64,000 nucleotides of DNA from DAISKN01 sp963716925 (GCA_963716925.1 CAVQUX010000010.1:1612001-1676000), one strand, 5' to 3'. Numbered from the stretch's first letter, positions 1 to 9,337 are shown. Numbers and translations: made by a program. The notes: generated from the letters alone by a model not told the origin.

Positions 1-398
1 GCAAGGGTGCGACGCGCGCCTTCGGTCCCGGCCATCCCGAGCTTCCCGACTCCATCCGCGCCGCCGGTCAGCCGGTTCTCATCGGAGGCTCGATGGGGAC
101 GAGCTCGTACATTCTCGCGGGGACCGAAAACAGCATGAGGCTCGCGTTCGGCTCCGCCTGCCACGGCGCCGGCCGCGCGATGAGCCGGCACGAGGCGATG
201 AAGCGCTGGCGCGGGCGGCAGGTGATCGACGATCTGGCTTCGAGGGGCATCGTGATCCGGAGCCATTCGTCGCGGGGCGTCGCCGAGGAGGCTCCCGGTG
301 CTTACAAGGACGTGGCGCAAGTGGTGGACGCCGCGGACGCCGCCGATCTCGCCAGGAAGGTGGCGAAGCTCGTCCCTCTCATCTGTATCAAGGGGTGA
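1..398 (+). CDS. rtcB: RtcB family RNA-splicing ligase, 3' end only
   Basis: Only the last ~130 codons are present; the reading frame is open from base 3, so the gene enters from the left edge. RtcB joins 2',3'-cyclic-phosphate and 5'-OH RNA ends in a GTP- and Mn-dependent reaction in the cytoplasm (tRNA splicing and RNA repair). The visible part carries hallmarks of the family C-terminus: KGATRAFGPGHPELP, then GQPVLIGGSMGTSSYIL, then SACHGAGRAMSR. HGAGR is the motif holding the His that becomes guanylylated in the family. The protein ends in a basic, hydrophobic tail (AKLVPLICIKG). The next gene starts 4 bp after the stop but encodes an exported enzyme, so any operon link is positional only. 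The family assignment is secure; whether the missing N-terminus is intact cannot be seen. Confidence 0.95.
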   Translation, partial: KGATRAFGPGHPELPDSIRAAGQPVLIGGSMGTSSYILAGTENSMRLAFGSACHGAGRAMSRHEAMKRWRGRQVIDDLASRGIVIRSHSSRGVAEEAPGAYKDVAQVVDAADAADLARKVAKLVPLICIKG

Positions 399-402
399 TC
401 CA

Positions 403-1885
403 ATGAACGTGCGCTTCTGGGCGGTCGTCCTCGGTCTACTCTCGGCGGTGCCGGCGGCGGCGCAGGGTCGAGATCTCGATCTCGTTCTCGCCGGCGGACG
501 GGTGCTCGACCCCGAGACCGGGCTCGACGCCGAGAGAGACGTCGGCATCTCCGCCGGCTCGATCGCCGCCCTGTCCGAGGGCTCTCTCTCCTCGCGGCTG
601 AAGCCGGGCGGAGTCCTCGTCGACGCGAAAGGGCTCATCGTCGCCCCCGGGTTCATCGACCTGCACGCTCATGGGCAGACGAACCGCGCGAACGAGTTCC
701 AGTCGAGAGACGGGGTCACGACCGCACTCGAGCTCGAGGGAGGTGTCGGCGACGTGGGAGACTGGATCGCCTCGCGGCGCGGGCGAGCGCTCCTCAATTT
801 CGGAGCCTCCGTCTCCCACGGAACGGTTCGCGTCCACGCGATGCCCCAGTACGCCGAGAAGGCGAAGGCGCTCGGGGGCTCCGCCGAAGCGGAGGCCGAG
901 CGCGAGCTCCGGGACGCGCTCTACGCCCCGCTGCCGGAAGAGAGGACCGAAGCCCTGTACCAGCTCTTCGAGAAGGGACTCCGGGAGGGTGGGCTCGGAA
1001 TCGGGATGCCCCACCAGTACTACCCCGGAGCCGATCGCCGCGAGATCTTCCGGGTCTTCGAGTTCGCGTCCGAAAAGCACGTGCCCATCTACACCCACGT
1101 GCGCTCGATTGGCGTCGAGGCCATGCAGGAGGTCATCGCCGACGCGGCCGCCACCGGGGCCTCGCTTCACATCGTCCACGTGAACAGCATGAGCCTCTGG
1201 GAGCTGCCTCTGGTGCTCCAGATCATCGAGGGCGCTCGCAAGAGGGGACTCGACGTAACTACCGAGGCCTATCCTTATACCGCGAGCTCGACCTCCCTCG
1301 AGTCCGCGATCTTCGACGAGGGCTGGCAGGAGCGCCTTCGGATCTCCTACGGGGACATCCAGTGGCAGGACACGGGGGAGAGGCTCACCGAGGAGACGTT
1401 CCGGAAGTACCGGGAGAAGGGCGGAATCGTCATCATCCACCTGATGAAGCCGGAGTGGATCGATTCTCGCGGTCCGCACTCCCTTCGTCATGATCGCCTC
1501 CGACGGGATGCCCTACGCTCCGGGCGCCCATCCCCGATCCGCGGGGACCTTCTCCCGCGTCCTCGGGCAGTACGTCCGGGAGCGCGAGATCCTCGATCTC
1601 ATGGAAGCGGTGGCGAAGATGACGCTTCTTCCGGCGAAGCGTCTGGAAGACGTCGCGCCGGCGATGAAGAAGAAAGGCCGAATCCAGGTCGGGGCCGACG
1701 CCGACGTCACCGTTTTCGACCTGGGAACGATCCGCGACACCGCCGATTTCGAACACGACCTGAGTTTTTCCGTGGGTGTGGTGCACGTCCTCGTCGGAGG
1801 ACAATTCGTGGTTCGCGACTCGCAGTCGGTGAAGGACACGTTCCCGGGGAAACCCGTCCTGGGCCGCTACACCGCCGGGAACTGA
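403..1885 (+). CDS. Exported amidohydrolase (N-acyl-D-amino-acid deacylase type), frameshifted
   Basis: The predicted product is a metal-dependent amidohydrolase of the D-aminoacylase/dihydroorotase-like superfamily, which removes the acyl group from N-acyl amino acids. The start at 403 is followed by a Sec signal (MNVRFWAVVLGLLSAVPAAAQG), so it acts outside the cytoplasm. LVLAGGRVLDPETG is the usual N-terminal strand, GFIDLHAHGQ holds the HxH metal ligands, and THVRSIG, LHIVHVNS and EAYPYTASST follow. The frame breaks near 1460-1466: frame 1 runs to KPEWIDS, and frame 2 resumes at VRTPFVMIASDGMPYAPGAHP, which holds the late catalytic Asp, and continues to ADADVTVFDLGTIRDTADF and the stop at 1885. 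The two halves fit with one extra base, so the gene is either a recent pseudogene or an assembly error. The exact acyl substrate is not determined. Confidence 0.85.
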
Positions 1886-1893
1886 GGGGCCGG

Positions 1894-3096
1894 TCAGACC
1901 AGGCTGTGCTTCAGGATCTCCGCGCAGCGGTCGGCCACGACGCGGTGGTCTCCCGGCTCCATCATCCAGACTCCGATCTCGAGACGGGGCTCCTCGGGAG
2001 CGCTCGGCCGCGGCTCGATGCGGGGCTCACCTTCCCGGAGCGCCTTGGCGAAGCTATCCCGCGTGAGGCCGATTCGCTTCGGGTCCCAGGTAATCGCCGC
2101 GTGCGGGACCTCGTTCGCGATCTCCGGGACGAAGCGCTCGGCGCGAACGGAGTCGATCCCCGACGACCGCGAAACGATGTGAGCGACGCGCTCTTCCCAC
2201 TCCTTCCAGTCGGCTTCGTGATCTCTCGCGAGGTAGAGCTCGACGGCGCGGGTAAGCCCCACGATCTCCTCCTTGCCCACCTTGGCGAGGCGGCCGACGG
2301 TGTCGGAGTGGGGAGAGCCGTTGAGAAACGCCGCCTGGATCAGATCCTTCCGGCCGAGAAGCAGGCCCGAACACTGCGGCCCGCGGAGACCCTTCCCGCC
2401 GCTGAAGGCGACGAGGTCGAAGCCCATCTTCAGGAATCCGGTGAGGTTCGACACCGGAGGGAGATCGGCGGCGGCGTCGATGAGCGTCGGAACCCCCGTC
2501 TTCTTTCCCGCCTCGACGAGCTCCTCGCGGGCGATCGGGCTCTTGTTGGCGACGTTGTTCAGATAGAAGAGCATCGCCGTCTTGGCGTTGATCGAGGAAA
2601 GCAGCTCCTCACGGCTTCCCGCCTCCACGATGCGGACGCCGACGTTCCGGATCGCGTGGTCGTACACGAACCGGTGGCCTTTGGGGATGACCACTTCGGT
2701 CTTCAGCCCGGTGGTGTCGGGGACGCGCAGGATCGCTTCCTGGCTCGAGCCCGCGACCACGGCCGCGGTCGCGAGCGTGAGCGCGGCGGCGCAGCCGGAG
2801 GTGACCAGAGCGGCCTCGGCGCCCACCAGGGAAGCGATGCGGCGGCCCGCCGCTTCCTGGAGCTCGGGGATCGAGACGTAGTGCCGCGAGGCGCTTTCCA
2901 TCGCCTGCCGCACCTCGGGCGGCATCAGCGACGCCGAGAGAGCGGTATAGGTTCCCGCGGCGTTGATGAACGGACGGACTCCGAGATCCTTGTAGACGTC
3001 GACGACCTCGGATGAGGCGGAGACCCCGCGTCCCCCAATCGTTCCCGAGACCGAAGCCACTCCGAGACCTGAAAGAAAACCGCGGCGTGAGAGCAT
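1894..3096 (-). CDS. Tat-exported SelA-like PLP-dependent enzyme
   Basis: The product resembles the SelA/D-glucosaminate-6-phosphate ammonia-lyase branch of fold-type I PLP enzymes. MLSRRGFLSGLGVASVSG is a twin-arginine signal; the ATG at 3096 has an AGGAGG-type site just upstream and is preferred over an ATG ten codons earlier. Family features are GVRPFINAAGTYTALSASLMPPEV near the N-terminus, VTSGCAAALTLA, the Asp region TLIDAAADLPP, and FSGGKGLRGPQCSGLL, whose Lys should bind PLP. About 400 residues is normal for the family. The unusual point is export: a folded, PLP-loaded enzyme crossing by Tat would fit periplasmic amino-sugar or D-amino-acid breakdown, and the neighbouring exported amidohydrolase supports that. 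True SelA activity is unlikely because of the export signal. The substrate is unknown. Confidence 0.8.
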   Translation of the reverse strand: MLSRRGFLSGLGVASVSGTIGGRGVSASSEVVDVYKDLGVRPFINAAGTYTALSASLMPPEVRQAMESASRHYVSIPELQEAAGRRIASLVGAEAALVTSGCAAALTLATAAVVAGSSQEAILRVPDTTGLKTEVVIPKGHRFVYDHAIRNVGVRIVEAGSREELLSSINAKTAMLFYLNNVANKSPIAREELVEAGKKTGVPTLIDAAADLPPVSNLTGFLKMGFDLVAFSGGKGLRGPQCSGLLLGRKDLIQAAFLNGSPHSDTVGRLAKVGKEEIVGLTRAVELYLARDHEADWKEWEERVAHIVSRSSGIDSVRAERFVPEIANEVPHAAITWDPKRIGLTRDSFAKALREGEPRIEPRPSAPEEPRLEIGVWMMEPGDHRVVADRCAEILKHSLV

Positions 3097-3113
3097 TTTC
3101 TCCTCCTGATCGG

Positions 3114-4880
3114 TCAAAAAAGCCATTGGAAGCTGATTCCGATCCAGATTCCCTTGCCGACGCTCTTGAAGAACCGGCCGGTGCGCTGCACCTGCACGTC
3201 CTTCACGTCCTCGTTCGACAGGAGACTAGGATACTCGTGCGAGTTCCACGATGGAAACCACAGGGTCCGGAGAAACCGGGGTCCGAACTCGTGCCAGACC
3301 TGACCCTGGACGCGGTCCATGACGTAGTCGTCCTGGTCGAAATCGGGGTCGAGCTCTTTCAGGATCCCCGCGATGGTGAGCTGGGACTTGATGAATATGG
3401 CCGCCGAGTAGCGAATTCGAAAACCTTTGCGGGCGAGCTCGGTCAGGAGCTCGTCGAGGAGCGCGAACATCTCCTGCGCTCCGCTCCCCTCGACGACCGT
3501 GGCCGCCGACTCTTCGAGACGCGCCCGTGCCTGCGGCTCCGGCGAGACCGATGAGTCGGCCTCGACGAGAACCTCGGCGTGGTTCGCGAGCCGCTTCTCG
3601 TCGCCCAGGTAGAGGCCGAGCATGAGCTGCGCCAGCTGCTTCCTCTCTGCGAGCGTGAACTCCGCGGCGAGGCCCCAGTCGATGAGCGCGATTCGGTAGG
3701 GATCGGCGGGGGAGGGTGAATGAAACACATTTCCCGCGTGAGGATCCCCGTGGAACAGCGCCGGGTCCTTGGGAGAGAAGATCACGTCGTAGGTGAGGGC
3801 ATCGCTCAGCCGGCGCGCGAGCTCCGCTCGATCCCGGGGCAAGTCGGGAAAAGCTTCGGTTACCTTCACCCCCTCGACGAACTCCATGCAAGTGACGTTC
3901 TCGGTCGAGAACGCAAGGACCGCGGGAACCAGGATTCCGGGATCGCCGGCGTAGTACTCCCGGGCTCGAATGAGGTTCTTCCGTTCGTCCGAGACCTTGA
4001 CCTCCCGGGAGAGCGCTTCACGGATCTCCTGAAAGATATCGAGCAGCGGAGTATCCCCGATGTCGTAGAAGTCGGCGTGCTCTTCGAGGTACGCGAGAAC
4101 CCGGTCGATGAGCTCGAGGTCCTCCGCGAGCGCCGCGACCGCGCGAGGTTTCAGCACCTTGCAGGCGGCGCGCTCGACCACCTCGCTCCCCGGTATTCGA
4201 TAGGCAGCCTCGATCACCGCGCCCACGCTCGCCTCCGCGAGGAGGCGGTCCTGGAACACGATCCCGTACTCCTCGATCGTCGAGGCGGGCAGGTCCCGCT
4301 GGATCACGTCCAGGATCTCGTCGTATCGAGCGGAGGTGATCCCATTCTCCATCGTCTGGAGCGATTCCCGCAGGTCGGCAGGGAGCTCCGGGTTGCGGGC
4401 GAGGATCTGGGCGAGCTTCTGGAGGCTCGGCGCGTCTGCCACGAACGCCAGGACCCGGTCGCCCCGGCTCGCGTCGCGGGGAAGGCTCGCCTGGGCGACG
4501 AGTCTTTCGACGAAGCGCTCGTCGCTCATGCGATCCAGGAAAAGGAGAAAGGAGTCATGGATGAGCGGCCGCCATCGGGCGGCGCCCTCGGGCACGACCT
4601 CGAGGACCCGTGAGGCGTGGAGGAGCACGCTCTCGAGCCGGCCGCGGTAGGGGCGCCAGTCGACGGATTCGAGAAGCGCCCGGACTTCCTCGGGCGTCGA
4701 GGTCTCGAGGAGCGCCGCCGCGCGGGTGCGGGCCTCCTCCGGGGCGGACGCCGCGAGCTCGAGGGCGAGCGCTCGCGCATCCGCCTCCCAGTCGTAGCTC
4801 TGATAGTGCTCCGGTGGCGTCGGAAGCTCGGGTTGCTGGCCGGGCGCCAGGAGGCGGAGTAGGAAAACAAGGCGCCCCAT
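3114..4880 (-). CDS. ABC1/AarF (UbiB-like) atypical kinase
   Basis: This 588-residue protein has the ABC1 kinase-like core found in UbiB, COQ8 and AarF, which support quinone biosynthesis or lipid homeostasis. Visible motifs are CKVLKPRAVAALAEDL (ATP-binding Lys), LFHGDPHAGNVF (catalytic loop, normally HaDPHPGN) and IALIDWGLAAEF (metal-binding Asp). The family's KxGQ motif appears as KLAQ, a change that may affect the ADP/ATP selectivity loop. A roughly 170-residue N-terminal extension has no motif I recognise, and no C-terminal transmembrane pair like that of UbiB is obvious. The ATG at 4880 (MGRLVFLLRLLAPG) is chosen because upstream residues look untranslated. It lies 17 bp upstream of the SelA-like gene on the same strand, so co-transcription is likely. 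No ubi or men genes are nearby, so the role is open. Confidence 0.85.
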   Translation of the reverse strand: MGRLVFLLRLLAPGQQPELPTPPEHYQSYDWEADARALALELAASAPEEARTRAAALLETSTPEEVRALLESVDWRPYRGRLESVLLHASRVLEVVPEGAARWRPLIHDSFLLFLDRMSDERFVERLVAQASLPRDASRGDRVLAFVADAPSLQKLAQILARNPELPADLRESLQTMENGITSARYDEILDVIQRDLPASTIEEYGIVFQDRLLAEASVGAVIEAAYRIPGSEVVERAACKVLKPRAVAALAEDLELIDRVLAYLEEHADFYDIGDTPLLDIFQEIREALSREVKVSDERKNLIRAREYYAGDPGILVPAVLAFSTENVTCMEFVEGVKVTEAFPDLPRDRAELARRLSDALTYDVIFSPKDPALFHGDPHAGNVFHSPSPADPYRIALIDWGLAAEFTLAERKQLAQLMLGLYLGDEKRLANHAEVLVEADSSVSPEPQARARLEESAATVVEGSGAQEMFALLDELLTELARKGFRIRYSAAIFIKSQLTIAGILKELDPDFDQDDYVMDRVQGQVWHEFGPRFLRTLWFPSWNSHEYPSLLSNEDVKDVQVQRTGRFFKSVGKGIWIGISFQWLF

Positions 4881-4948
4881 GATGAAATCGCCCAGAGCGG
4901 TAGGGACATTAGCCGAAACCGCGGGGGGACACAAGCTCGGGAGGCACC

Positions 4949-6355
4949 ATGACGCGTTCGAGACGAGAGTTCATTCGAGAGATGGGAACCGGGCTCGGTC
5001 TCGCTGGAGCGGCCGCGAGCGGTCTCGCCTGCGCTCCGGTCTCGGCGGCCGGTGAATCCGAGAGTCTCCTGAGGCCGGATCCGCGGCAGCCCGCGCCCTC
5101 GCCTCTCGGCTTCGATCGCCTCCCGCTCGAGTGGCACCAGGAGCGGGCGCGTCTGTTGAAGGAGAAGGCCGCCGAGCGCGGGGTCGACGCCCTTCTCCTG
5201 CGGACCGATCAGAACCAGGTCTATTTCACCGGCTGCTTCCGCCAGAGCGGCGAGCGATCCACCTGGGTGGTGCTTCCCCTGGACGAGAAGAACACGGCCC
5301 ACTGGTACTCCCCGGCGATCGACCGCGATCTCATCAACTCGTGGTGGGCCACGTCGAACGAGAACTACTTCTGTTACCCGCACGCGGCCGGCGGATTCCC
5401 GAACCGCGGCGAGCTCGGGCGGGGAAACCGGGTCGACCTCTTCGAATGGATGCTCGAGGGCTTGAAGAAGAGAGGGCTCGGCGAGAAGACCCTCGGGATC
5501 GATTTCGAGCCGACGAACGCGCAGAGGACGTCGCTCCAATCCATTCTTCCGCGCGCGAAAGTCGTCGAGGTCTCCGATTTGTGCCTCGGCATGCAGACGC
5601 GGAAGACGAAGGAGGAGATCGCTCTCACCCAGCGCGCGTATCGCTACTTCGACCGGATCCACGCCTTCGCCCGCGACTACATCCTCGAGCGCGGCACCGA
5701 GGCGACGGATTTCGAAGTGGGGCAGGCGCTCCAGGCCTTCGGCATCGGTCTTCTGATGAAAGACGTCCGCTACGACGGGAAGCCACATACCGCTGTCGGA
5801 ATCGAAGTGACGTCCCACTACGTGAGAACCGGAGTCGCGACCGCCTCTCCCCACCCCAACCAGTTCTTCTACGCGAAGATCCGGAAGGGGAGTCCGGTCT
5901 ACGTGAATACCGACATCCGCCTCGGCGGAATGGGCGGAGAGTGCTACCGCAATTACCTCGTCGCGCCCTTCGCTTCCCACCACGAAAAGATGTGGCAGGT
6001 GGTCACGGACTCGGCGCTCCTTCTTCGAGAGGAGGCCCGCCCCGGCGCGGTCTGCTCGGAGATCGCCTACAAGGTCCACGAGCTCCAGCTCCGAAACGGG
6101 ATGCAGAACTACATCTATCACCGACCCTGCCACGGACAGGGCCAGTTCTTCGCCGGCCACCAGCCCCCGTTCATCGCTCTCGGCGACGACACGGTGCTCG
6201 AGCCGGGAATGATGTTCTCCGTCGAGCCGGGGCTTTACGACTCCGAGCGGGGGATCGGCGTGAACCCGAGCGACATACTCCTGGTTCTCGACCAGGGGAG
6301 CGTCTTCCTGAGCAGCGTTCCCTTCAGCCGAGAGTGGGCCTTTCTCACGTTATGA
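4949..6355 (+). CDS. Exported M24 family (aminopeptidase P/creatinase-like) protein
   Basis: The protein begins with a Tat-type signal (MTRSRREFIREMGTGLGLAGAAAS), followed by a creatinase N-terminal domain (about residues 60-200) and an M24 pita-bread domain. M24 enzymes usually bind two metals through Asp, Asp, His, Glu, Glu and cleave X-Pro peptides. Here the region reads VNTDIRLGGMGGECYRNY, HRPCHGQGQFFAGHQPP, and FSVEPGLYDSERGIGVNPSDILLV. The first Asp, the His region and one Glu are recognisable, but the second Asp position looks like Glu and the final Glu-containing EDT motif is replaced by PSD. The protein may therefore be metal-independent like creatinase, or inactive. It starts 68 bp from the divergent AarF gene and overlaps the next gene by 4 bp, indicating coupling. 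Confidence 0.85.
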   Translation: MTRSRREFIREMGTGLGLAGAAASGLACAPVSAAGESESLLRPDPRQPAPSPLGFDRLPLEWHQERARLLKEKAAERGVDALLLRTDQNQVYFTGCFRQSGERSTWVVLPLDEKNTAHWYSPAIDRDLINSWWATSNENYFCYPHAAGGFPNRGELGRGNRVDLFEWMLEGLKKRGLGEKTLGIDFEPTNAQRTSLQSILPRAKVVEVSDLCLGMQTRKTKEEIALTQRAYRYFDRIHAFARDYILERGTEATDFEVGQALQAFGIGLLMKDVRYDGKPHTAVGIEVTSHYVRTGVATASPHPNQFFYAKIRKGSPVYVNTDIRLGGMGGECYRNYLVAPFASHHEKMWQVVTDSALLLREEARPGAVCSEIAYKVHELQLRNGMQNYIYHRPCHGQGQFFAGHQPPFIALGDDTVLEPGMMFSVEPGLYDSERGIGVNPSDILLVLDQGSVFLSSVPFSREWAFLTL

Positions 6356-8400
6356 ACGCGCTGCCTCTGCTCCTGTTGTTGTCGATCGACGTGCCCCCGG
6401 AGCTCCGGTCCTGCGTCGCTTCGATTCGGGCGGACGCTCTCGGAGGCGTCGAGCCCCTGGTCGAAGTCGTTCGAGAGCCCGGGGACGTCCTTCGCTTCCG
6501 TTTGACGTTCGATCTGCCGCAGCCGGTGGCTCAGGACGACTGGCGGATCGACATCGAGCCCGCCTTCGCTCCCGACTTCCACTGGTCTCCGCATCTGACA
6601 CCGACGCCGCGGCACGTCGTGGACCAGCACAGCTTCCGCTCTCCCGCGCTCATCGCCTCGGCGCCGGGCTGCACCCTGGCGCTCGTTCCCGACCTCGACC
6701 TTCTCCTCGAGCGGCCGCCCGTCCGCTGGTACATGGATCTCGACGCGCCCGCGAGAAAGCTCACGCTCGGAATGAGCGACACCGAGGTCGAGGGACACGT
6801 CTTCTACGTGCGGAAGCCCGGCGCCTCTTATCCGAAGGGGAAGGTGCAGTTCGGATTCTTCGCTCTCGCTTCCGCGGAGGCTCGACGCAACCCCTTTCGC
6901 CCGGTGCTCTCGTTCCTGTGGGAGCGATACGGCCGATCGCTCTTCGAGCAAGGCCGTCCCCTGAGAGGTGATCTCGCGCCCTACGTCGAGCACACGTACC
7001 GCTGGGCGTTCGAGAGCTGGCGCGAGGCGGTGTGGCAGGAGTTCGAGCTCGAGGGAAGGAAGGTCGGCGCGCCGGTCTTCATCGTCAACCAGACCCAGAG
7101 CCCGAACTATCCCGGCGAGGTCGACGAGCGGGAGTTCCGCTCCATCTGGAACCAGGCCTGGTTCAGCTCGCTGCGGTCGGCCTCGGGCCTCTTCCGGTGG
7201 GCCCGCGCCCGCGGAAACGAGGAGCTCCTCGCGAAAGCGCGCATGACCAAGGAGCTCGCGCTTCTCGCCCCGATGACGGACGGCTTCTTCCCGTCGCTCA
7301 TCGCGACCGAGATGGAGACGGTCGAACGGACTCAACCGCTCCAGCGGCTGGGCGACCGCGTTCTGGGGCAACTCCGATCGAAATCCGGTGAATCGCGAGG
7401 CGGGCTCGCGGAGCGCCGATCCGCGGATCGCGCCCTACCACGTTCTCGACATGAGCTGGACGTCGCTCCTCATGCTGCGCTGGCACGAGGAGCTCGAGCC
7501 GGACGAGCGGCTGCTCGAGTACGCCGCGCGCTACGGCGATGCGTCTTCTCCGACTCCAGGACGCGCGAGGCTTCTTCCCCGCGTGGCTCGACCGGGAGAC
7601 GTTGAAGCCTCTCGGAGTCCTCGACGAGTCTCCCGAGACGTCTCTATCGGCGACGTTCCTCCTCACGCTCTCCCGGGCGACGGGGAGAAGCGAGTACCGC
7701 GAGGCCGCGCTTCGCGCCCTGGATGCCGTCGCGGAACACATCGTCCCGGACGGCCGCTGGGAGGATTTCGAGACCTACTGGTCCTGCTCCTCCTTCGGGA
7801 TCGACGACCTCCTGGGAAAGAAGGTCGAGCGCAACGACATGTACAAGCAGAACACGTTCTCGATGTTCTGGACGGCCGAGGCCCTTCTCGAGGCCTATCG
7901 GGCCACGGCGAAAACCGGAGTACCTGGAGCTCGGCGAGAGGGTCCTCGACGAGCTCCTCATGGCCCAGGCTTCCTGGCAGCCGCCCTTCATGTACGTCGA
8001 CGTCCTCGGCGGCTTCGGAGTCATGAACGCCGACGGCGAGTGGAACGACTCGCGCGAGAGCCTCTTCGCCGAGATCATCGTCGCTACGGCCAGGAGCTCT
8101 CACGGGACGAGTACGTCGAGAGAGGGCTCGCGGCGCTCCGGTCCTCGTTCGTCATGATGTACTGCCCCGAGAATCCCGCGTACGAAGGAGCAGTGGGAAA
8201 AGAGGCATCCGTTCTTCGGCCCCGACGACTACGGCTTCACCATGGAGAACTACGGCCATGGCGGCCGGACGAGCCCCGAGGGCGAAGGCATGGGCGTCTT
8301 CACCATCTACGACTGGGGAAACGGCGCCGCCGCCGAGGCCTATAACCGGATGGTGGATCACTTCGGCTTGGAGCTCGTGACCCAGGGTCTCCGTCGGTGA
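6352..8400 (+). pseudogene. Secreted six-hairpin-glycosidase-like protein, multiply frameshifted
   Basis: A single ancestral gene of about 680 codons can be followed through changing frames. It starts at an ATGA overlap with the M24 gene (MNALPLLLLLSIDVPPELRSC, signal-like). Frame 1 runs to about 7350, frame 2 (RIAPYHVLDMSWTSLLMLRWHEEL) to about 7535, frame 3 (RLQDARGFFPAWLDRETLKPLG) to about 7915, frame 1 (YLELGERVLDELLMAQASWQ) to about 8085, frame 3 (YGQELSRDEYVERGLAALRSS) to about 8177, and frame 1 (EQWEKRHPFFGPDDYGF) to the stop at 8400. The repeated helical, Trp-rich pattern recalls alpha/alpha-barrel glycosidases, but I do not recognise a family with confidence. Five breaks in 850 bp, against none in the first kilobase, suggest decay or locally poor sequence. 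The gene cannot make a full protein as written. Confidence 0.65.
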
Positions 8401-8667
8401 TTCCAAGGCGTTTCGACCAATTCTCAAGCCGGCCAAGGAGCCACTACCTAATACGTTCTCGAGTCCGTCCTCGACTTCGACGATGAGCCGGAGGTCTGGA
8501 TGACGGCGATCCTCCCGGGTCGGGCCGCGTGCGAGGTCAAGACGATAGGTTTGAATGAAGAACTAGTCGATCATTGGATCAAGAAGTTGGGGTCGTCGAA
8601 TCGGAGAGCCGGACGTTACGCAGGCGCGAATTGACAACCGTAAGAAAGGTCGGGTGAGCAAAGGCCA
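8401..8667 (+). other. Intergenic stretch, composition transition, one tiny reading frame
   Basis: This gap separates the GC-rich broken gene from the AT-rich DUF4256 gene, and base composition drops steadily across it. It holds a small open frame at 8500-8634 (44 codons, MTAILPGRAACEVKTIGLN at its start, ending RRAGRYAGAN) whose open frame extends upstream to about 8450. It has no recognised relative and no clear ribosome-binding site. It could be the remnant of a gene that arrived with DUF4256. No terminal inverted repeats or integrase site are visible. Confidence 0.35.
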
Positions 8668-9261
8668 ATGAAACAGAACAGAGAGGCAAAGACAGAAAAG
8701 CAAAGAGCAAGAGACATGAAAGCAAAACAACGTGAAGAACTACTCAAAACATTGAAAGCCCGTTTTGAGAAAAACATGAACCGCCATAAAGGTCTTGAAT
8801 GGGCTAAGGTACAAGCAAGGCTGGAAGCTAATACTGAAAAACTGTGGTCACTCAATGAAATGGAAAGTACCGGCGGCGAACCGGATGTTGTTGGCCACGA
8901 TAAAAAGACGGGCGAATACATTTTCTATGATTGTTCAGCGGAAAGTCCCAAAGGCCGCAGAAGTGTTTGTTACGACCGTAAAGCGCTGGAGTCAAGGAAA
9001 GAACATAAACCGAAAAATAGCGCTATTGATATGGCCGCTGCCATGGGCATTGAGCTTTTGACGGAAGAACAATATCGGGAGCTGCAGAAACTTGGAAATT
9101 TCGATACCAAAACATCGAGCTGGATAATAACACCTGCTGATATCAGAAAACTCGGTGGCGCCCTCTTTGCCGATTACCGCTACGGCAATGTCTTCGTGTA
9201 TCACAACGGTGCAGAATCCTACTATGCCGCCAGGGGGTTCCGTGGCTCGGTAAGGATCTAA
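8668..9261 (+). CDS. DUF4256 domain protein, low-GC likely foreign gene
   Basis: A 197-residue soluble protein of the DUF4256 family, whose function is unknown. Recognisable features are a Lys/Arg/Glu-rich N-terminal helix (residues 1-35), EWAKVQARLEANTEKLWSLNEMESTGGEPDVV, EYIFYDCSAESPKGRRSVCYDRKALESRK, and FVYHNGAESYYAARGFRGSVRI at the end. Length and motifs match complete family members. The gene is strikingly AT-rich (AAA, GAA, AAT and GAT codons dominate) compared with the GC-rich neighbours on both sides, a strong sign of horizontal transfer from a moderate-GC donor. The start at 8668 is preceded by a weak purine stretch (gagcaaagg). It stands alone, flanked by non-coding DNA on both sides. 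Confidence 0.9.
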   Translation: MKQNREAKTEKQRARDMKAKQREELLKTLKARFEKNMNRHKGLEWAKVQARLEANTEKLWSLNEMESTGGEPDVVGHDKKTGEYIFYDCSAESPKGRRSVCYDRKALESRKEHKPKNSAIDMAAAMGIELLTEEQYRELQKLGNFDTKTSSWIITPADIRKLGGALFADYRYGNVFVYHNGAESYYAARGFRGSVRI

Positions 9262-9320
9262 GTTTTGCACAGACAAACCAAATTTGAATTTGAGAAAGGA
9301 TCACGCAAAAGGGAGGAATA

Positions 9321-9337
9321 CGAAGACAAGGTCTTCG
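9321..9337. terminator. Perfect 7-bp hairpin after DUF4256, possible terminator
   Basis: CGAAGAC and GTCTTCG pair perfectly around an AAG loop, 60 bp past the DUF4256 stop and 61 bp before the end of the convergent ModA-like gene. No T-run follows on either strand, so Rho-independent termination is only a possibility. It could serve both converging genes. Confidence 0.35.

Noticed and set aside
298..3015. Very long plus-strand frame joining the amidohydrolase to the antisense of the SelA-like gene
   Set aside because: Only the first part encodes a recognisable protein; the remainder is the complement of a conserved minus-strand gene, exposed by the frameshift near 1463.
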